Assembly (NCBI GenBank): GCA_015689775.1
Contig: WVSR01000001.1
Coordinates: 1,427,501-1,491,500, forward strand
Direction: 5' to 3'
Length of the DNA stretch: 64,000 nucleotides
DNA from: Rhodobacterales bacterium LSUCC0387
Lineage (GTDB): Bacteria; Pseudomonadota; Alphaproteobacteria; Rhodobacterales; Rhodobacteraceae
The stretch's first letter is position 1. The number at the start of each line of letters is the position of its first letter. The notes beneath the pieces were generated by a model. It had not been told where the DNA came from. It saw only the letters and a list, made by a program, of their open reading frames with translations, and made no database searches. Shown here piece by piece: positions 30,275 through 40,462 of the stretch. Both the position numbers and the translations under genes were made by a program.

Positions 30275-31101
30275 CTTTCATCATCCCTTCGTTTCACTTC
30301 AATTGGCGCGAATGTTTCCTCTTGGCGAATGACCAATTTTCCCGCCTTTACCAATTCCAAACTCGCCGCAAATGTGGCCGCGGTGGCAGAGCGGCGTTTC
30401 TTAGGATCCATGCCCCACCCATCGGGCAGATAGGTCAAGATATCGGTCCACTCGCCCGCATATCCGATCAGGCCGCGCATCCGCTCTAAGGCTTGCTCCA
30501 TTGTGAAGACGCTGTCGCGATCCATCACAAACGGGCGGAAATCATCACGGGTTCTAATCCGCGCATAGCCTTGCATCAAATCTAGAAGGTTTGCGGTGTA
30601 TTTGACCTTGCGGGCATGGGTGACCGCCTCGGGAATACCGCGAACAAAACGATCCCGCCCCAAACGATCCCGCGCCATCAACTTGGCCGCGCATTCGCGC
30701 ATGGCGCTTAACCGCTCCAACTGAAAGGCCAAATGCGCCGCCAATTCTTCGCCTGACGGGCCTTCTTCTTCGGGACCAGGCGGCAATAAGAGCCGTGATT
30801 TGAGATAGGCTAACCACGCGGCCATAACCAAGTAATCCGCTGCTAATTCAATCCGTAATTTGCGCGCTTCTTCCACAAAGGCCAAATATTGTTCGGCCAA
30901 TTGCAAAACCGATATTTTACGCAAATCCACCTTTTGCGTGCGGGACAATGTCAGCAACAGGTCAAGCGGTCCCTCAAAGCCATCGACATCGATAATCAAC
31001 GCCTCAGATGCGCGGCGTTCGGCCACGCTATCCCATTCACCGGGATCGGCGAGAAGATTGTCATTTGCCGCCTCAGGTGGCAGCGCAGGTGTATCGCTCA
31101 T
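30271..31101 (-). CDS. scpA: Segregation and condensation protein A
   Basis: The protein has 276 aa. LIIDVDGFEGPLDLLLTLSR and LAADYLVMAAWLAYLKSRLL are the kleisin ScpA signatures; the C-terminal winged helix (SATAATFAASLELVKAGKL) binds the SMC head. It overlaps nagZ and scpB by 4 bp on each side, so all three are translationally coupled. Confidence 0.94.
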   Translation of the reverse strand: MSDTPALPPEAANDNLLADPGEWDSVAERRASEALIIDVDGFEGPLDLLLTLSRTQKVDLRKISVLQLAEQYLAFVEEARKLRIELAADYLVMAAWLAYLKSRLLLPPGPEEEGPSGEELAAHLAFQLERLSAMRECAAKLMARDRLGRDRFVRGIPEAVTHARKVKYTANLLDLMQGYARIRTRDDFRPFVMDRDSVFTMEQALERMRGLIGYAGEWTDILTYLPDGWGMDPKKRRSATAATFAASLELVKAGKLVIRQEETFAPIEVKRRDDER

Positions 31102-32111
31102 ATTGGGCCTTTTTCGCTTAGGCTGCGAAGTTCGGCATCTATCGCATATAAGTCAAGCGATGTCGCGGATTTGCGGGCCAAAAGTGCCGCCTGCGCGCGT
31201 TTTGCCGCGATCCCATCCAACTGTCCAGCATGGCCAACGACCTCCTCCATTTCGCGCAGCATGCCATTGCTATGTAAGATTACATCACAGCCCGCTGCGA
31301 GGGCCTTTGTGCTGCGCTCAGCCAAACTTCCACCAAGCGCCCCCATCGAGATATCATCGGTCATCATCAAACCTTGATATCCGATATCCTCACGGATCAT
31401 CCGCATCAAAACGGGGGACAAGGTTGCAGGTAAGTCGGGGTCGAATGCCTCGTATATGATATGCGCACTCATCCCCATTGGCAGATCAATCAGGGGTGTA
31501 AAAGCCGCGAAATCAACCGCCTCCAATTCACTGCGTGCGGCGCTGACACGGGGACAGGTTAGATGGCTATCCACCTGACCAAGCCCATATCCCGGCAGGT
31601 GTTTCAAGATCGGGGCCACGCCCGCATCCATCAATCCTTGCGCATAGGCACAGGCAAAGGCTGCAACTGTGTTAGGCTCAAACCCGTAAAGACGATTTTT
31701 CAACACCGCATGAGTTTCAGGCCTCGCGACATCTGCCAAAGGGGCGCAATTGACGTCAAGCCCCACGGCGCGCATCTCAAGCCCGATATAGGCCGCGCGC
31801 AAATATAAGGCGCGTGCAGCCGAGTGCGGGTCACGGCCTGCGATCATATCAAGGGGCGGTGTCCACTGCCGCCAATGCGGTGGTCCCATGCGCTGAACGC
31901 GGCCGCCTTCCTGGTCAATCAAAATCGGCGCATCCCACCCCACACAATCGCGCAAGCTATCGGTCAATACCCGTAGTTGCTCAGGGCTATCGATGTTGCG
32001 CGCAAAAAGGATAAACCCCCAAGGGTTGGCCATACGAAAAAACTGCGCCTCATCCGCCGCCAAACTTAAGCCCTGCAGGCCAAGGATTGTGGCAGAATAA
32101 GGGGTAGACAT
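31098..32111 (-). CDS. nagZ: Beta-N-acetylhexosaminidase NagZ (GH3)
   Basis: The protein has 337 aa. LIDQEGGRVQRMGPPHWRQW, KHLPGYG, and the Asp-His dyad in VDSH identify a GH3 N-acetylglucosaminidase; the nucleophile aspartate is in MTDDISMGALGG. It trims muropeptides in cytosolic peptidoglycan recycling. The motif usually written KHFPGHG has Tyr here, which I also recall from relatives. The frame begins 23 codons upstream, but MSTPYSATILGLQGLSL is the better start. It follows the SPOR gene by 14 bp. Confidence 0.9.
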   Translation of the reverse strand: MSTPYSATILGLQGLSLAADEAQFFRMANPWGFILFARNIDSPEQLRVLTDSLRDCVGWDAPILIDQEGGRVQRMGPPHWRQWTPPLDMIAGRDPHSAARALYLRAAYIGLEMRAVGLDVNCAPLADVARPETHAVLKNRLYGFEPNTVAAFACAYAQGLMDAGVAPILKHLPGYGLGQVDSHLTCPRVSAARSELEAVDFAAFTPLIDLPMGMSAHIIYEAFDPDLPATLSPVLMRMIREDIGYQGLMMTDDISMGALGGSLAERSTKALAAGCDVILHSNGMLREMEEVVGHAGQLDGIAAKRAQAALLARKSATSLDLYAIDAELRSLSEKGPI

Positions 32112-32125
32112 AACCGTGTCTTTCT

Positions 32126-33277
32126 CTACCGGATGGTCGTAGGGATGCAGGCCTGACCCAAAGCCAAAAGCGCTGTGCAAAAGCGGCGCGCATCATCCAC
32201 CCCGTTAAACCCCGCCACGCGGAGACGGAAGAATTCCTGACCGCCCGAATTGGCCGCCATAATCACGCGACCGCGCCCTTCGAAAAAGCCATCATATTGC
32301 ACCGCAAGCCGATCCCATTCGCGCCGCGCCGCATCGGGGCTGTCAAAGGCGCCAAGCTGCACAACCATGTCTCCCGCGGCAAGGGTCAAATGGTCAACTT
32401 CAATGGTGTTATCAAGCCTGGCCTCAGTGGGCACCTGCGCAAGGCTCGGATCCATTGTAACGGGTCTAGGCGTTGGAATTAGTGATAAGGCCACGCCCGC
32501 AACCGAGGCAGGAATTCTTTCGATCTCAGGCGTAAGATCAGGCTCACCTGTAATCGGGCTTTCCCCCAAGGCCTCTGCCAAAAGCGCTGTGATTAAATCT
32601 TCGGTCGCCTGCGGCACATCCACGACAGTCGGCGCAGGCGGCACGATCAATTCAAAACTGTCAGGGGCGATAATGTCTAATTCAGGGACGGCTTGGGGCA
32701 TTTCGGCCTCAGGCGTTACCAAAAGGGTTACATCCTCGATCAAGTCAACAGGCGCCGGCGCGAGGATGATTTGCGAGGCCGCAAGCCCCGCCTCACGCCC
32801 CGCGGCGATCTCATTCACGGCAAGGCCCAAGTGATCCGCCTTAACCCCGCCTGGGTCATCCGGCGGCACGCGAAACGGCTCGAGTGGTGCGGCAAGCACG
32901 GGCACGCCGAGGGTTTGCCGCTTCAGCGTCTCATACCCCCAATAGCCCCCAAGCGCCACCATGGCGACCGACATCAGCCCCATGACCTCGAGACCCAACT
33001 TGCGCAAGGACTGCGGGCGCTCTACCTCAGCAAGGCTCGCGGTGATCTGATCGGCGGAGGCCTGAGGGTCGGTTTCCGCCATTGCGTTGAGAGAGGCACA
33101 ACCCTGTTTCGACATGTGTGGCGCGCGCGCGTCTGGTGGATCAAACCTTTGCGGCGGATTGGCAAAAAGACGCGCAGGATCAACCGCCATCCGCCCAACT
33201 GGCTGTCTGGCACGCGCAAAGTTTGCTATGCGCTGAAACGGTCTTTGCGCTGGAGGTTCTTTTTCATAAGCCGCCAT
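32126..33277 (-). CDS. SPOR-domain membrane protein
   Basis: The protein has 383 aa. A cytosolic basic N-terminus comes first, then one membrane helix at about residues 97-116 (GLEVMGLMSVAMVALGGYW). A long acidic, proline-rich periplasmic linker follows, and a C-terminal SPOR domain (about 305-383, MVVQLGAFDSPDAARREWDR and EFFRLRVAGFNGVDDARRF). SPOR domains bind denuded glycan at the division site. GAGGG lies before ATG. It sits between argS and nagZ, a conserved order. Confidence 0.87.
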   Translation of the reverse strand: MAAYEKEPPAQRPFQRIANFARARQPVGRMAVDPARLFANPPQRFDPPDARAPHMSKQGCASLNAMAETDPQASADQITASLAEVERPQSLRKLGLEVMGLMSVAMVALGGYWGYETLKRQTLGVPVLAAPLEPFRVPPDDPGGVKADHLGLAVNEIAAGREAGLAASQIILAPAPVDLIEDVTLLVTPEAEMPQAVPELDIIAPDSFELIVPPAPTVVDVPQATEDLITALLAEALGESPITGEPDLTPEIERIPASVAGVALSLIPTPRPVTMDPSLAQVPTEARLDNTIEVDHLTLAAGDMVVQLGAFDSPDAARREWDRLAVQYDGFFEGRGRVIMAANSGGQEFFRLRVAGFNGVDDARRFCTALLALGQACIPTTIR

Positions 33278-33378
33278 GCCTGCCCTCTTCCGCCGTGATG
33301 CCCTTTGTTTTATAGGCTTATGTCACGGCACTATCCTGCTCTGCCTCTGGTCTGCGGGGGGTGAAGACGTTTCTCGCC

Positions 33379-35106
33379 TTACATTTTATCCGCAGGTGTT
33401 ACCCCTAAGATACCAAGACCGTTGGAAATAACAACGGCTACTGCATCAATAAGGGCCAATTTTGCCGAAGTTGTGGCTAAATCATCTTCTTGCAAAAAGC
33501 GCAGATGGGGTGCGGCATTGCCCTTATTCCACAGTGCGTGGAATTCAGCAGCCAGATCATAGAGGAAGAATGCAATGCGATGTGGCTCGTGCGATTGTGC
33601 CGCGATCTCGACCACACGCGGCCATTCTGCGAGTTTCGCCACAAGCGCGAATTCGGCGGGATCGTTGATCGCGTCCAGATTTTTGTGATCTATCGCAACG
33701 CCTAATTCACCCGCCTTGCGCAGCACCGATTGAATGCGGGCATGGGCGTATTGGACATAGAACACGGGGTTATCCTTGGATTGCTCCAAAACCTTGTCGA
33801 TATCAAAATCCAAAGGCGCATCGTTCTTGCGGGTCAGCATTATAAAGCGCGTGACATCGCGCCCGACCGCCTCGACCACATCGGATAGCATGACGAAAGT
33901 GCCTGCGCGCTTTGACATCTTAAACGGCTCGCCACCTTTGAATAGGCGCACCAATTGCGTCAGCTTAATATCAAGTGGCACCTTGTTTTCAGACAGCGCC
34001 GACACGGCGGCCTTCATCCGTTTGACATAGCCGCCATGATCGGCGCCGAAGACATCAATCAACTCATCATAGCCACGGGTCACTTTATCGTAATGATAGG
34101 CGATGTCAGGGGCAAAATATGTCCATGCACCATCCGATTTCATAATCGGGCGATCCACATCATCGCCATGCTCAGTGGATTTGAATAAGGTTTGTTCGCG
34201 CGGCTCCCAATCCTCTGGGGATTTGCCCTTTGGTGGCTCTAATACACCGCGATAAATAAGGCCCTTACCCTTGAGGTCTTCGATCGCGGCTTCAATCCGT
34301 CCCGTCCCATAGAGGGATTTTTCACTAAAGAAGTGATCCATTTTTACGCCAAGACTGTCGAGATCAGCCTCAATCAGCTGCATCATGGCCGCGATTGCGA
34401 AATCACGCACGGGGGCAAGCCATTCCCCCTCGGGGCGACCAAGATAAGCATCCCCAACTTCGGATTTCAGGGCCCGCCCCACATCGATCAGATAATCACC
34501 CGGATAGGTGCCATCCTCAAAGGACACGGCCTGACCATGCGCCTCGAGATAGCGCAAATACACCGAACGCGCCAAAACATCGACCTGCGCACCGCCATCA
34601 TTGATGTAATATTCGCGGGTGACGTTATATCCTGCGTAATCCAACAGGCTTGCCAAAGCATCACCAAAGACTGCGCCGCGCGTATGCCCCACATGCAAGG
34701 GCCCTGTGGGGTTGGCCGACACATATTCGATATTCACCTTGCTACCCTGCCCGATATTCACGCGGCCATAGGCGCCGCGTGCCTGCCCAATGCCGCACAG
34801 CATCTCGCGCCATGTCAGGGCAGAGAGGCGAAGGTTTAGGAAGCCCGGCCCCGCGACATCGGCGGTTTCAATCCGCGGGTCGGCCATCAGGATTGGGGCC
34901 AACGCATCGGCAATATCACGCGGCTTAAGCCCTGCAGGTTTTGCCAGAACCATGGCCGCATTTGTTGCCATATCCCCATGAGCGGCATCGCGCGGAGGTT
35001 CAACCGCGACATTAGCGAAATCAAGCCCTGCGGGCAATGTGCCTGCAGCCTCCATCTGACCCAAAGCGTTAATCACCAAGGCGCGAATATCGGCAAAAAG
35101 CATCAT
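33379..35106 (-). CDS. argS: Arginyl-tRNA synthetase
   Basis: The protein has 575 aa. Class I HIGH motif is seen as [36 protein letters not shown] is the KMSKS region. N-terminal Add-1 domain and C-terminal DALR anticodon-binding domain ([15 protein letters not shown] onward) are present. Two adjacent ATG codons could start it. It attaches arginine to tRNA-Arg. It is followed after 101 bp by the SPOR gene. Confidence 0.96.
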   Translation of the reverse strand: MMLFADIRALVINALGQMEAAGTLPAGLDFANVAVEPPRDAAHGDMATNAAMVLAKPAGLKPRDIADALAPILMADPRIETADVAGPGFLNLRLSALTWREMLCGIGQARGAYGRVNIGQGSKVNIEYVSANPTGPLHVGHTRGAVFGDALASLLDYAGYNVTREYYINDGGAQVDVLARSVYLRYLEAHGQAVSFEDGTYPGDYLIDVGRALKSEVGDAYLGRPEGEWLAPVRDFAIAAMMQLIEADLDSLGVKMDHFFSEKSLYGTGRIEAAIEDLKGKGLIYRGVLEPPKGKSPEDWEPREQTLFKSTEHGDDVDRPIMKSDGAWTYFAPDIAYHYDKVTRGYDELIDVFGADHGGYVKRMKAAVSALSENKVPLDIKLTQLVRLFKGGEPFKMSKRAGTFVMLSDVVEAVGRDVTRFIMLTRKNDAPLDFDIDKVLEQSKDNPVFYVQYAHARIQSVLRKAGELGVAIDHKNLDAINDPAEFALVAKLAEWPRVVEIAAQSHEPHRIAFFLYDLAAEFHALWNKGNAAPHLRFLQEDDLATTSAKLALIDAVAVVISNGLGILGVTPADKM

Positions 35107-35176
35107 GTTTTATCATCCTGATTGTCTTGCGCCCTGCTCTATCAGGTTGCAGAGCAAGGTCAATGCCACAAGGCCC

Positions 35177-36340
35177 TTAGAATACGGCCCCCAGACCCAA
35201 GTCTCGATTAAAGATACGCCGATGGGTTTGCAGCGCGAACCGATCCGTCATGCCCGCGATATAATCGCAAACCAACCGCGCAAGCGTGGTGTCATCTTGC
35301 GCTGCGCGCACTTCGGCCTGCCATTGGCGGGGCAGTTGGTCAGGGTGGGCCATCATGTGCGGGAATAAATCATTCAATACATCCGTGACGATTGCGCGTG
35401 TCTCGATTACGCGCGGCGCACGATACATGCGTGTGAACAAAAACGCGCGCACCTCTTTGAGATCGGAGAAAACTTGTTCCGAAAACTGCACCGTAGCGCG
35501 TCCTGCGTAACTGATATCTTGCGGCAAAGTAGGATTAAGTGCGCCAAGGGCGGCGGTGGCATAGGCAATCACATCCTCAACCAACAACCCAAAAAAGCGG
35601 CGCAGTGCCTCGTGCCTGCGGCGGGTTGGGTCAAGATTGGGATAGGCCTCATCCACCTCGCCAAAACACGGCCCCACAAGTGGCAGCGCCATAATATCAG
35701 CTACCTCAAATAGCCCTGCTCGCAGCCCGTCATGCAGATCATGGTGATTATAGGCGATATCATCCGCAATTGCAGCAATCTGCGCCTCAAGGCTGGCATA
35801 GGTGGCCAATTCTAGATCATGGCGCGCGTTATACTCGGCCAGGGCCCAAGGATACGGGGCGGCCACGGGCCCATTATGTTTAGCAATCCCCTCAAGGCTT
35901 TCCCATGTCAGGTTTAGCCCGTCAAAATCGGCATAATGGCGTTCGAGATTGGTGACGATGCGAATGGCCTGCGCATTATGATCGAACCCGCCATGGGGCG
36001 CCATCAAATCGCACAGTGCATCCTCGCCCGTATGGCCAAAGGGCGTGTGGCCTAGATCATGGGCCAGCGCAATCGCCTCGGTTAAATCCTCGTTCACCCC
36101 AAGGGCGCGGGCAATCGTGCGGGCCACTTGCGCCACCTCGATCGAGTGGGTCAGACGTGTGCGAAAATAATCGCCCTCATGCTCAACAAAAACTTGGGTT
36201 TTATGCTTGAGCCGCCGAAAACTTGAGGCGTGGATGATGCGGTCGCGGTCGCGCTGAAAGCAGGACCTGTGCCCACTTTCCGCCTCGGGGTATAGCCTGC
36301 CGCGACTGTCGCTCGGATTGCAGGCATAGTTTGCGCGCAT
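35177..36340 (-). CDS. dgt: dNTP triphosphohydrolase (Dgt-like, HD domain)
   Basis: The protein has 387 aa. FQRDRDRIIHASSFRRLKHK, FRTRLTHSIEVAQVARTIAR and LAHDLGHTPFGHTGEDAL carry the HD-domain metal ligands. It hydrolyses dNTPs to nucleosides and triphosphate. Length fits the shorter non-enterobacterial class. It is divergent from the Fe-S carrier gene, the two starts being 94 bp apart, a pairing that recurs in alphaproteobacteria. Confidence 0.92.
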   Translation of the reverse strand: MRANYACNPSDSRGRLYPEAESGHRSCFQRDRDRIIHASSFRRLKHKTQVFVEHEGDYFRTRLTHSIEVAQVARTIARALGVNEDLTEAIALAHDLGHTPFGHTGEDALCDLMAPHGGFDHNAQAIRIVTNLERHYADFDGLNLTWESLEGIAKHNGPVAAPYPWALAEYNARHDLELATYASLEAQIAAIADDIAYNHHDLHDGLRAGLFEVADIMALPLVGPCFGEVDEAYPNLDPTRRRHEALRRFFGLLVEDVIAYATAALGALNPTLPQDISYAGRATVQFSEQVFSDLKEVRAFLFTRMYRAPRVIETRAIVTDVLNDLFPHMMAHPDQLPRQWQAEVRAAQDDTTLARLVCDYIAGMTDRFALQTHRRIFNRDLGLGAVF

Positions 36341-36434
36341 GATCCCTATCCTTGCCGTTTCAATTTGGCGGTCTTATATTGGAAAACACACTGTTCTAAC
36401 AGCCCGCAATCACAGCAATTTTTGCCCAAACGAG

Positions 36435-36773
36435 ATGGCGATGGATTTGAACCTACCCCCCAAAGTAACCCCCCGCGCCTTTGCGCGTCTGGCTGAAATT
36501 AATGCAGATACGCCTGCACCAAAGGCGCTGCGCGTGGCCGTTGAGGGGGGCGGGTGTTCTGGCTTTCAATATGATATTCGGCTTGATGATCCCGCCGAAG
36601 GTGATCTGATCTTGGAAGATGCAGGCCAGAGGGTTGTGGTTGATGAAACCTCGCTGCCGTTTCTGGCCAATGCCGTGATTGATTTTTCCGAGGAATTGAT
36701 CGGCGCGCGCTTTGTGATCGACAATCCAAACGCCGCGTCATCCTGCGGCTGTGGGATTAGCTTTTCTCTTTAA
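36435..36773 (+). CDS. erpA: A-type iron-sulfur cluster carrier (ErpA/IscA family)
   Basis: The protein has 112 aa. VAVEGGGCSGFQYDIRLDD and the C-terminal SSCGCGISFSL supply the three conserved cysteines that hold an Fe-S cluster for transfer to client enzymes. The frame is open upstream to 36339, but the family begins near MAMDLNLPPKVTPRAFARL; ATG at 36435 or 36441 is possible. ErpA versus IscA is uncertain; ErpA is favoured because no isc genes lie nearby. Confidence 0.85.
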   Translation: MAMDLNLPPKVTPRAFARLAEINADTPAPKALRVAVEGGGCSGFQYDIRLDDPAEGDLILEDAGQRVVVDETSLPFLANAVIDFSEELIGARFVIDNPNAASSCGCGISFSL

Positions 36774-36799
36774 CCTATTGATTACAAAGGCCTGCGCTT

Positions 36800-37579
36800 A
36801 TGAAAATTGCCACGTTCAACATCAATGGGATCAAAGCGCGCATTGATGCCCTGCCGCAATGGTTGGATGAGGCGGCGCCTGACGTAGCGCTATTGCAAGA
36901 GATCAAATCGGTTGACGAGGCCTTCCCCCACCAGATTTTCGAGGAACGGGGCTATAACATTGAAACCCATGGTCAAAAAAGTTTCAACGGCGTGGCCATT
37001 CTGTCGAAATACCCGCTCGAAGATGTGATCCGCGGCCTGCCAGGAGACGCGGAGGATGAGCAAGCACGGTGGATTGAGGCCACAGTGGTTGGTCAAAAGG
37101 CGCTGCGGCTTTGCGGGCTTTATCTGCCCAATGGCAATCCCTGCCCCGGCCCGAAATATGATTATAAATTGGCGTGGATGGCACGGATGCAGGCGCGGGT
37201 TGCGGAACTTTTGGCGGAAGAAACCCCCGTTTTGTTTGCGGGGGATTACAATATCATCCCACAAGACGAAGATGCCGCCCGCCCCGATGCATGGCGCGAG
37301 GATGCATTGGCGCGTCAAACCAGCCGCGAGGCGTTTCGCAAAATCGTGAACCTTGGCCTGACGGATGCGTTTCGCGCGCGGGTGGAAGGTGGTGACAATT
37401 ATTCTTTTTGGGATTATCAAGCTGGTGCTTGGAACCGCAATGATGGGATCCGCATTGATCACATTTTGCTTTGCCCCTACGCGGCTGATCTTTTGCAAGA
37501 TGTTGGAATAGATCGTGAAATCCGAGCGTGTGAGAAGCCATCAGATCACGTGCCTGTTTGGGTTGAATTGGCCGCCTGA
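36800..37579 (+). CDS. xth: Exodeoxyribonuclease III
   Basis: The protein has 259 aa. MKIATFNINGIKARIDALPQ, LLQEIKSVDEAFP (catalytic glutamate), FAGDYNIIPQDEDA and IRIDHILLCP, with the final SDHVPVWVE (Asp-His). It is an apurinic-site endonuclease and 3' exonuclease in base-excision repair. It lies 26 bp after the Fe-S carrier and may share its message. Confidence 0.95.
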   Translation: MKIATFNINGIKARIDALPQWLDEAAPDVALLQEIKSVDEAFPHQIFEERGYNIETHGQKSFNGVAILSKYPLEDVIRGLPGDAEDEQARWIEATVVGQKALRLCGLYLPNGNPCPGPKYDYKLAWMARMQARVAELLAEETPVLFAGDYNIIPQDEDAARPDAWREDALARQTSREAFRKIVNLGLTDAFRARVEGGDNYSFWDYQAGAWNRNDGIRIDHILLCPYAADLLQDVGIDREIRACEKPSDHVPVWVELAA

Positions 37580-37710
37580 TTTCTAACGCCTCGCGATTTA
37601 GCCTATTCGCGGCATTTGCCCCCCCAATTTGGTCGAATTTAAGCACCTCAGCCGTCATTTGGCGTTCTAGGTTTGGTGCAAGGTAAAGATCATCTCAACT
37701 GGAGGTATGG

Positions 37711-40131
37711 ATGTCTGAAACAGCGCGGGTCGTAATTATCGGGGGTGGTGTTGTGGGGGCATCGGTTCTCTACCACCTTGCCAAAGCGGGTTGGACAGAT
37801 AGCCTTTTGATCGAACGGTCTGAACTGACCTCGGGCAGCACATGGCATGCAGCGGGCGGGTGCCACACCATCAACGGTGATCCGAATGTTGCCAAACTTC
37901 AGAAATACACGATTGATCTTTATAAAGAAATTGAAGAGCTGTCAGGTCAGGCCACAGGCTTTCACATGACAGGTGGGGTCATGCTAGCCTCCACGCCTGA
38001 GCGGTTTGATTGGTTGAAATCCATTTCCGCCAAAGGGCGCTATCAGGGCATTGAAACTGAAGTTATCACCCCCGAAGAGGCGCATGAGCTGATGCCACTT
38101 CTTGATCCGTGTCAGTTTACGGGCGCTTTGCGCACCGTTGTTGATGGGCATCTCGACCCCTCTGGCGTGACCTATGCCTATGCCAAATCTGCCAAAGTTC
38201 TTGGGGCCAGCTATCAGACCCACCGCATGGTGACGGGCATCGTGCGAGCTCGCGACGGTGGTTGGATCGTGCAAACCGATAAAGGCGATATTGCCTGCGA
38301 GCATGTGGTGAATGCAGGCGGGCTTTGGGCGCGTGAAGTGGGGCGCATGGTTGGATTGGAACTGCCCATCTTGGCGATGGAGCATATGTATCTCATCACC
38401 GAAGACATGCCAGAAGTGGCCGAGATCAACGCAAAAACAGGCCGCGAAGTGATCCATGCGGTCGATTTCGATGGCGAGCTGTATTTGCGCCAAGAACGTG
38501 GCGGGATGTTGATGGGCACCTATGAGAAGGCTTGTGTTCCATGGTCGACCCGCAACACGCCGTGGGAATTTGGGCATGAATTGCTGCAACCCGATATTGA
38601 TCGGATCGCGCCAAGCCTTGAGGTGGGGTTTGAACATTTCCCCGCCTTTGCGAATGCAGGCATCAAACAGATCATCAATGGCCCCTTCACCTTTGCCCCC
38701 GATGGCAATCCGCTGATCGGGCCTATTCGCGGGTTCGAGGGGATGTGGTCAGCCTGCGGGGTGATGGCGGGCTTCAGCCAAGGGGGCGGTGTCGGTCTGG
38801 CGCTGGCCAATTGGATCACCCAGGGGGATCCTGGGTTTGACGTGTGGGCCATGGATGTTGCGCGCTATGGCGATTGGACAACCCTCAGCTACACCAACCC
38901 AAAAGTGCAAGAAAACTATTCGCGGCGGTTCTCGATCAAATTCCCGAACGAGGAATTGCAGGCTGCCCGCCCGCATAAGACAACGCCAATTTATGACCGC
39001 ATGGTCGGGCTTGGCGCGCAGATGGGCGAAGCTTGGGGGCTTGAAGTGCCGCTTTGGTTTGCGCCCGAAGGTGTGCGGGATCAATTCTCATGGCGGCGTT
39101 CAAGTGATTTTGAGCATGTTGGGGGCGAGGCGCGCAACCTGCGCGAGACTGCGGGACTGTTGGAAATCTCCGGCTATTCCAAATTTCGGATCGCGGGCGC
39201 GGATGCGGGCGCGTTTCTTGACCGCGTTTTGGCCTGTGCCTTGCCCAAACCTGGTCGGATGACTTTGGCACCGATGCTGAAGGAAAATGGCAAGCTGCAA
39301 GGTGATCTCACCTGCGCCTGCCTAGACACCGAGACTTACATGCTGTTTGGCTCTGGCATGGCAGAAAATTTTTATGCCCGTTGGTTCGAGTCCCAAAAAT
39401 TGGGCACCGAAGACGCTACCATTGAGGTAATCGGTTTGAGCCTTTGCGGGCTGCATATTGCAGGGCCAAAGGCGCGCGACATCCTTGCGCAAATTGCCCC
39501 AGATGTGGCCGAAATGCGGTTCATGGATTTTAAGAAAATGGATGTGGCCATGGCACCCGCCTATGTTGGGCGGGTCAGCTTCACGGGCGATTTGGGCTAT
39601 GAGATTTGGATGCGCCCCGAATTCCAGCGCCAAATTTTTGAGGCCTTATTGCGGGTTGGGGCGGATCACGGGTTGCGTCCTATCGGGCTACGGGCGCTCA
39701 ATTCTTTGCGTTTGGAAAAGAACTTTGGCGGATGGGCCCGCGAATATCGGCCCGTCTATGGTCCGCTTGAGGCCTGTCTTGATCGATTTGTTGCCTATAA
39801 TAAACCCGCTGATTTTATCGGCAAAGCTGCAGCCTTGGCCGAACGTGAAACGGGCGGAACCTTGCGCTTGATGAGTTTCGCGATTGACGCACAAGATGCC
39901 GATGTAATCGGGGATGAGCCGATTGATTTTCGAGGAAAAACCATCGGCTGGGTCACATCTGGTGGCTACGCCCATGCCGGCGCCACATCGGTTGCCATGG
40001 GATATGTTCCAAAGGAATATGCCGATCAAACGGATGGCTTCACCATCGAGGTTTTGGGCCATACCCTCACGGCCTCACCCCTGCCCCAGCCCCTGTTTGA
40101 TCCAGAGGCGCAGGTGATGCGCGCGCCTTAA
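37711..40131 (+). CDS. Dimethylglycine/sarcosine dehydrogenase (FAD and GcvT domains)
   Basis: The protein has 806 aa. FAD-binding DAO domain (VVIIGGGVVGASVLYHLAKA; residues 1-370), a middle FAO_M-type region, then a GcvT-type folate domain from about 430 and a GcvT C-terminal domain. His46 in SGSTWHAAGG matches the histidine that binds FAD covalently in mammalian dimethylglycine dehydrogenase. The reaction would oxidise an N-methyl group and pass the carbon to tetrahydrofolate. Substrate (dimethylglycine or sarcosine) is inferred. GGAGG at 5 nt gives a strong start. Its stop overlaps the convergent holin relic by 3 bp. Confidence 0.87.
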   Translation: MSETARVVIIGGGVVGASVLYHLAKAGWTDSLLIERSELTSGSTWHAAGGCHTINGDPNVAKLQKYTIDLYKEIEELSGQATGFHMTGGVMLASTPERFDWLKSISAKGRYQGIETEVITPEEAHELMPLLDPCQFTGALRTVVDGHLDPSGVTYAYAKSAKVLGASYQTHRMVTGIVRARDGGWIVQTDKGDIACEHVVNAGGLWAREVGRMVGLELPILAMEHMYLITEDMPEVAEINAKTGREVIHAVDFDGELYLRQERGGMLMGTYEKACVPWSTRNTPWEFGHELLQPDIDRIAPSLEVGFEHFPAFANAGIKQIINGPFTFAPDGNPLIGPIRGFEGMWSACGVMAGFSQGGGVGLALANWITQGDPGFDVWAMDVARYGDWTTLSYTNPKVQENYSRRFSIKFPNEELQAARPHKTTPIYDRMVGLGAQMGEAWGLEVPLWFAPEGVRDQFSWRRSSDFEHVGGEARNLRETAGLLEISGYSKFRIAGADAGAFLDRVLACALPKPGRMTLAPMLKENGKLQGDLTCACLDTETYMLFGSGMAENFYARWFESQKLGTEDATIEVIGLSLCGLHIAGPKARDILAQIAPDVAEMRFMDFKKMDVAMAPAYVGRVSFTGDLGYEIWMRPEFQRQIFEALLRVGADHGLRPIGLRALNSLRLEKNFGGWAREYRPVYGPLEACLDRFVAYNKPADFIGKAAALAERETGGTLRLMSFAIDAQDADVIGDEPIDFRGKTIGWVTSGGYAHAGATSVAMGYVPKEYADQTDGFTIEVLGHTLTASPLPQPLFDPEAQVMRAP

Positions 40132-40352
40132 TAAGCGCGCCATTCGTCAAACGCGGGATTTTGGCGACTGCTCCTTTGGCCAAATGGCCACCATCGCCAC
40201 GCTGATCGTTGCATCGGTGCGTCGGGTATGCGGGCATAGTACTTCTCACGCGCGCCAAAATAGAAACTCACCACCGCCCCCAAAAGCCACCAAAGCGGTT
40301 CGGGGATGGTCGCCAAACCTGTCATGCGCGCGGCGAAAGCCGCCCTAATGGC
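40128..40352 (-). pseudogene. Truncated 3TM-type holin
   Basis: The frame reads AFAARMTGLATIPEPLWWLL and GAVVSFYFGAREKYY, then a tryptophan- and arginine-rich tail to TAA at 40130. The PEPLWWLLGAVVSFYFGARE block is the third membrane segment of the Phage_holin_3TM family found in Rhodobacterales. A complete protein should have two earlier helices, some 100 aa more; upstream the frame closes at TAA (40353-40355) and no other frame supplies them. I read this as a 5'-deleted relic. In R. capsulatus the related holin serves gene transfer agent release. Confidence 0.6.
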
Positions 40353-40396
40353 TTAGGATCTGGTTTGAAATCGCCCGAACCGAATGCATGGGTACG

Positions 40397-40429
40397 CCCT
40401 CCCTGCGCTGCGGTTAATGACGGGGAGGG
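40397..40429 (-). other. Hairpin over a ribosome-binding-like site
   Basis: CCCTCCC (40397-40403) pairs with GGGAGGG (40423-40429) around a 19-nt loop. On the minus strand the downstream arm reads GGGAGGG, followed by an ATG at 40389 and a 14-codon frame (MHSVRAISNQILSH, stop at 40345). The stem would hide that site. It lies in the 331-bp region between the dehydrogenase and bamB, which otherwise holds only the holin relic. Confidence 0.3.
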
Positions 40430-40462
40430 TCTATCAGGCTGTGATTAAACAGGCTTAACGAC

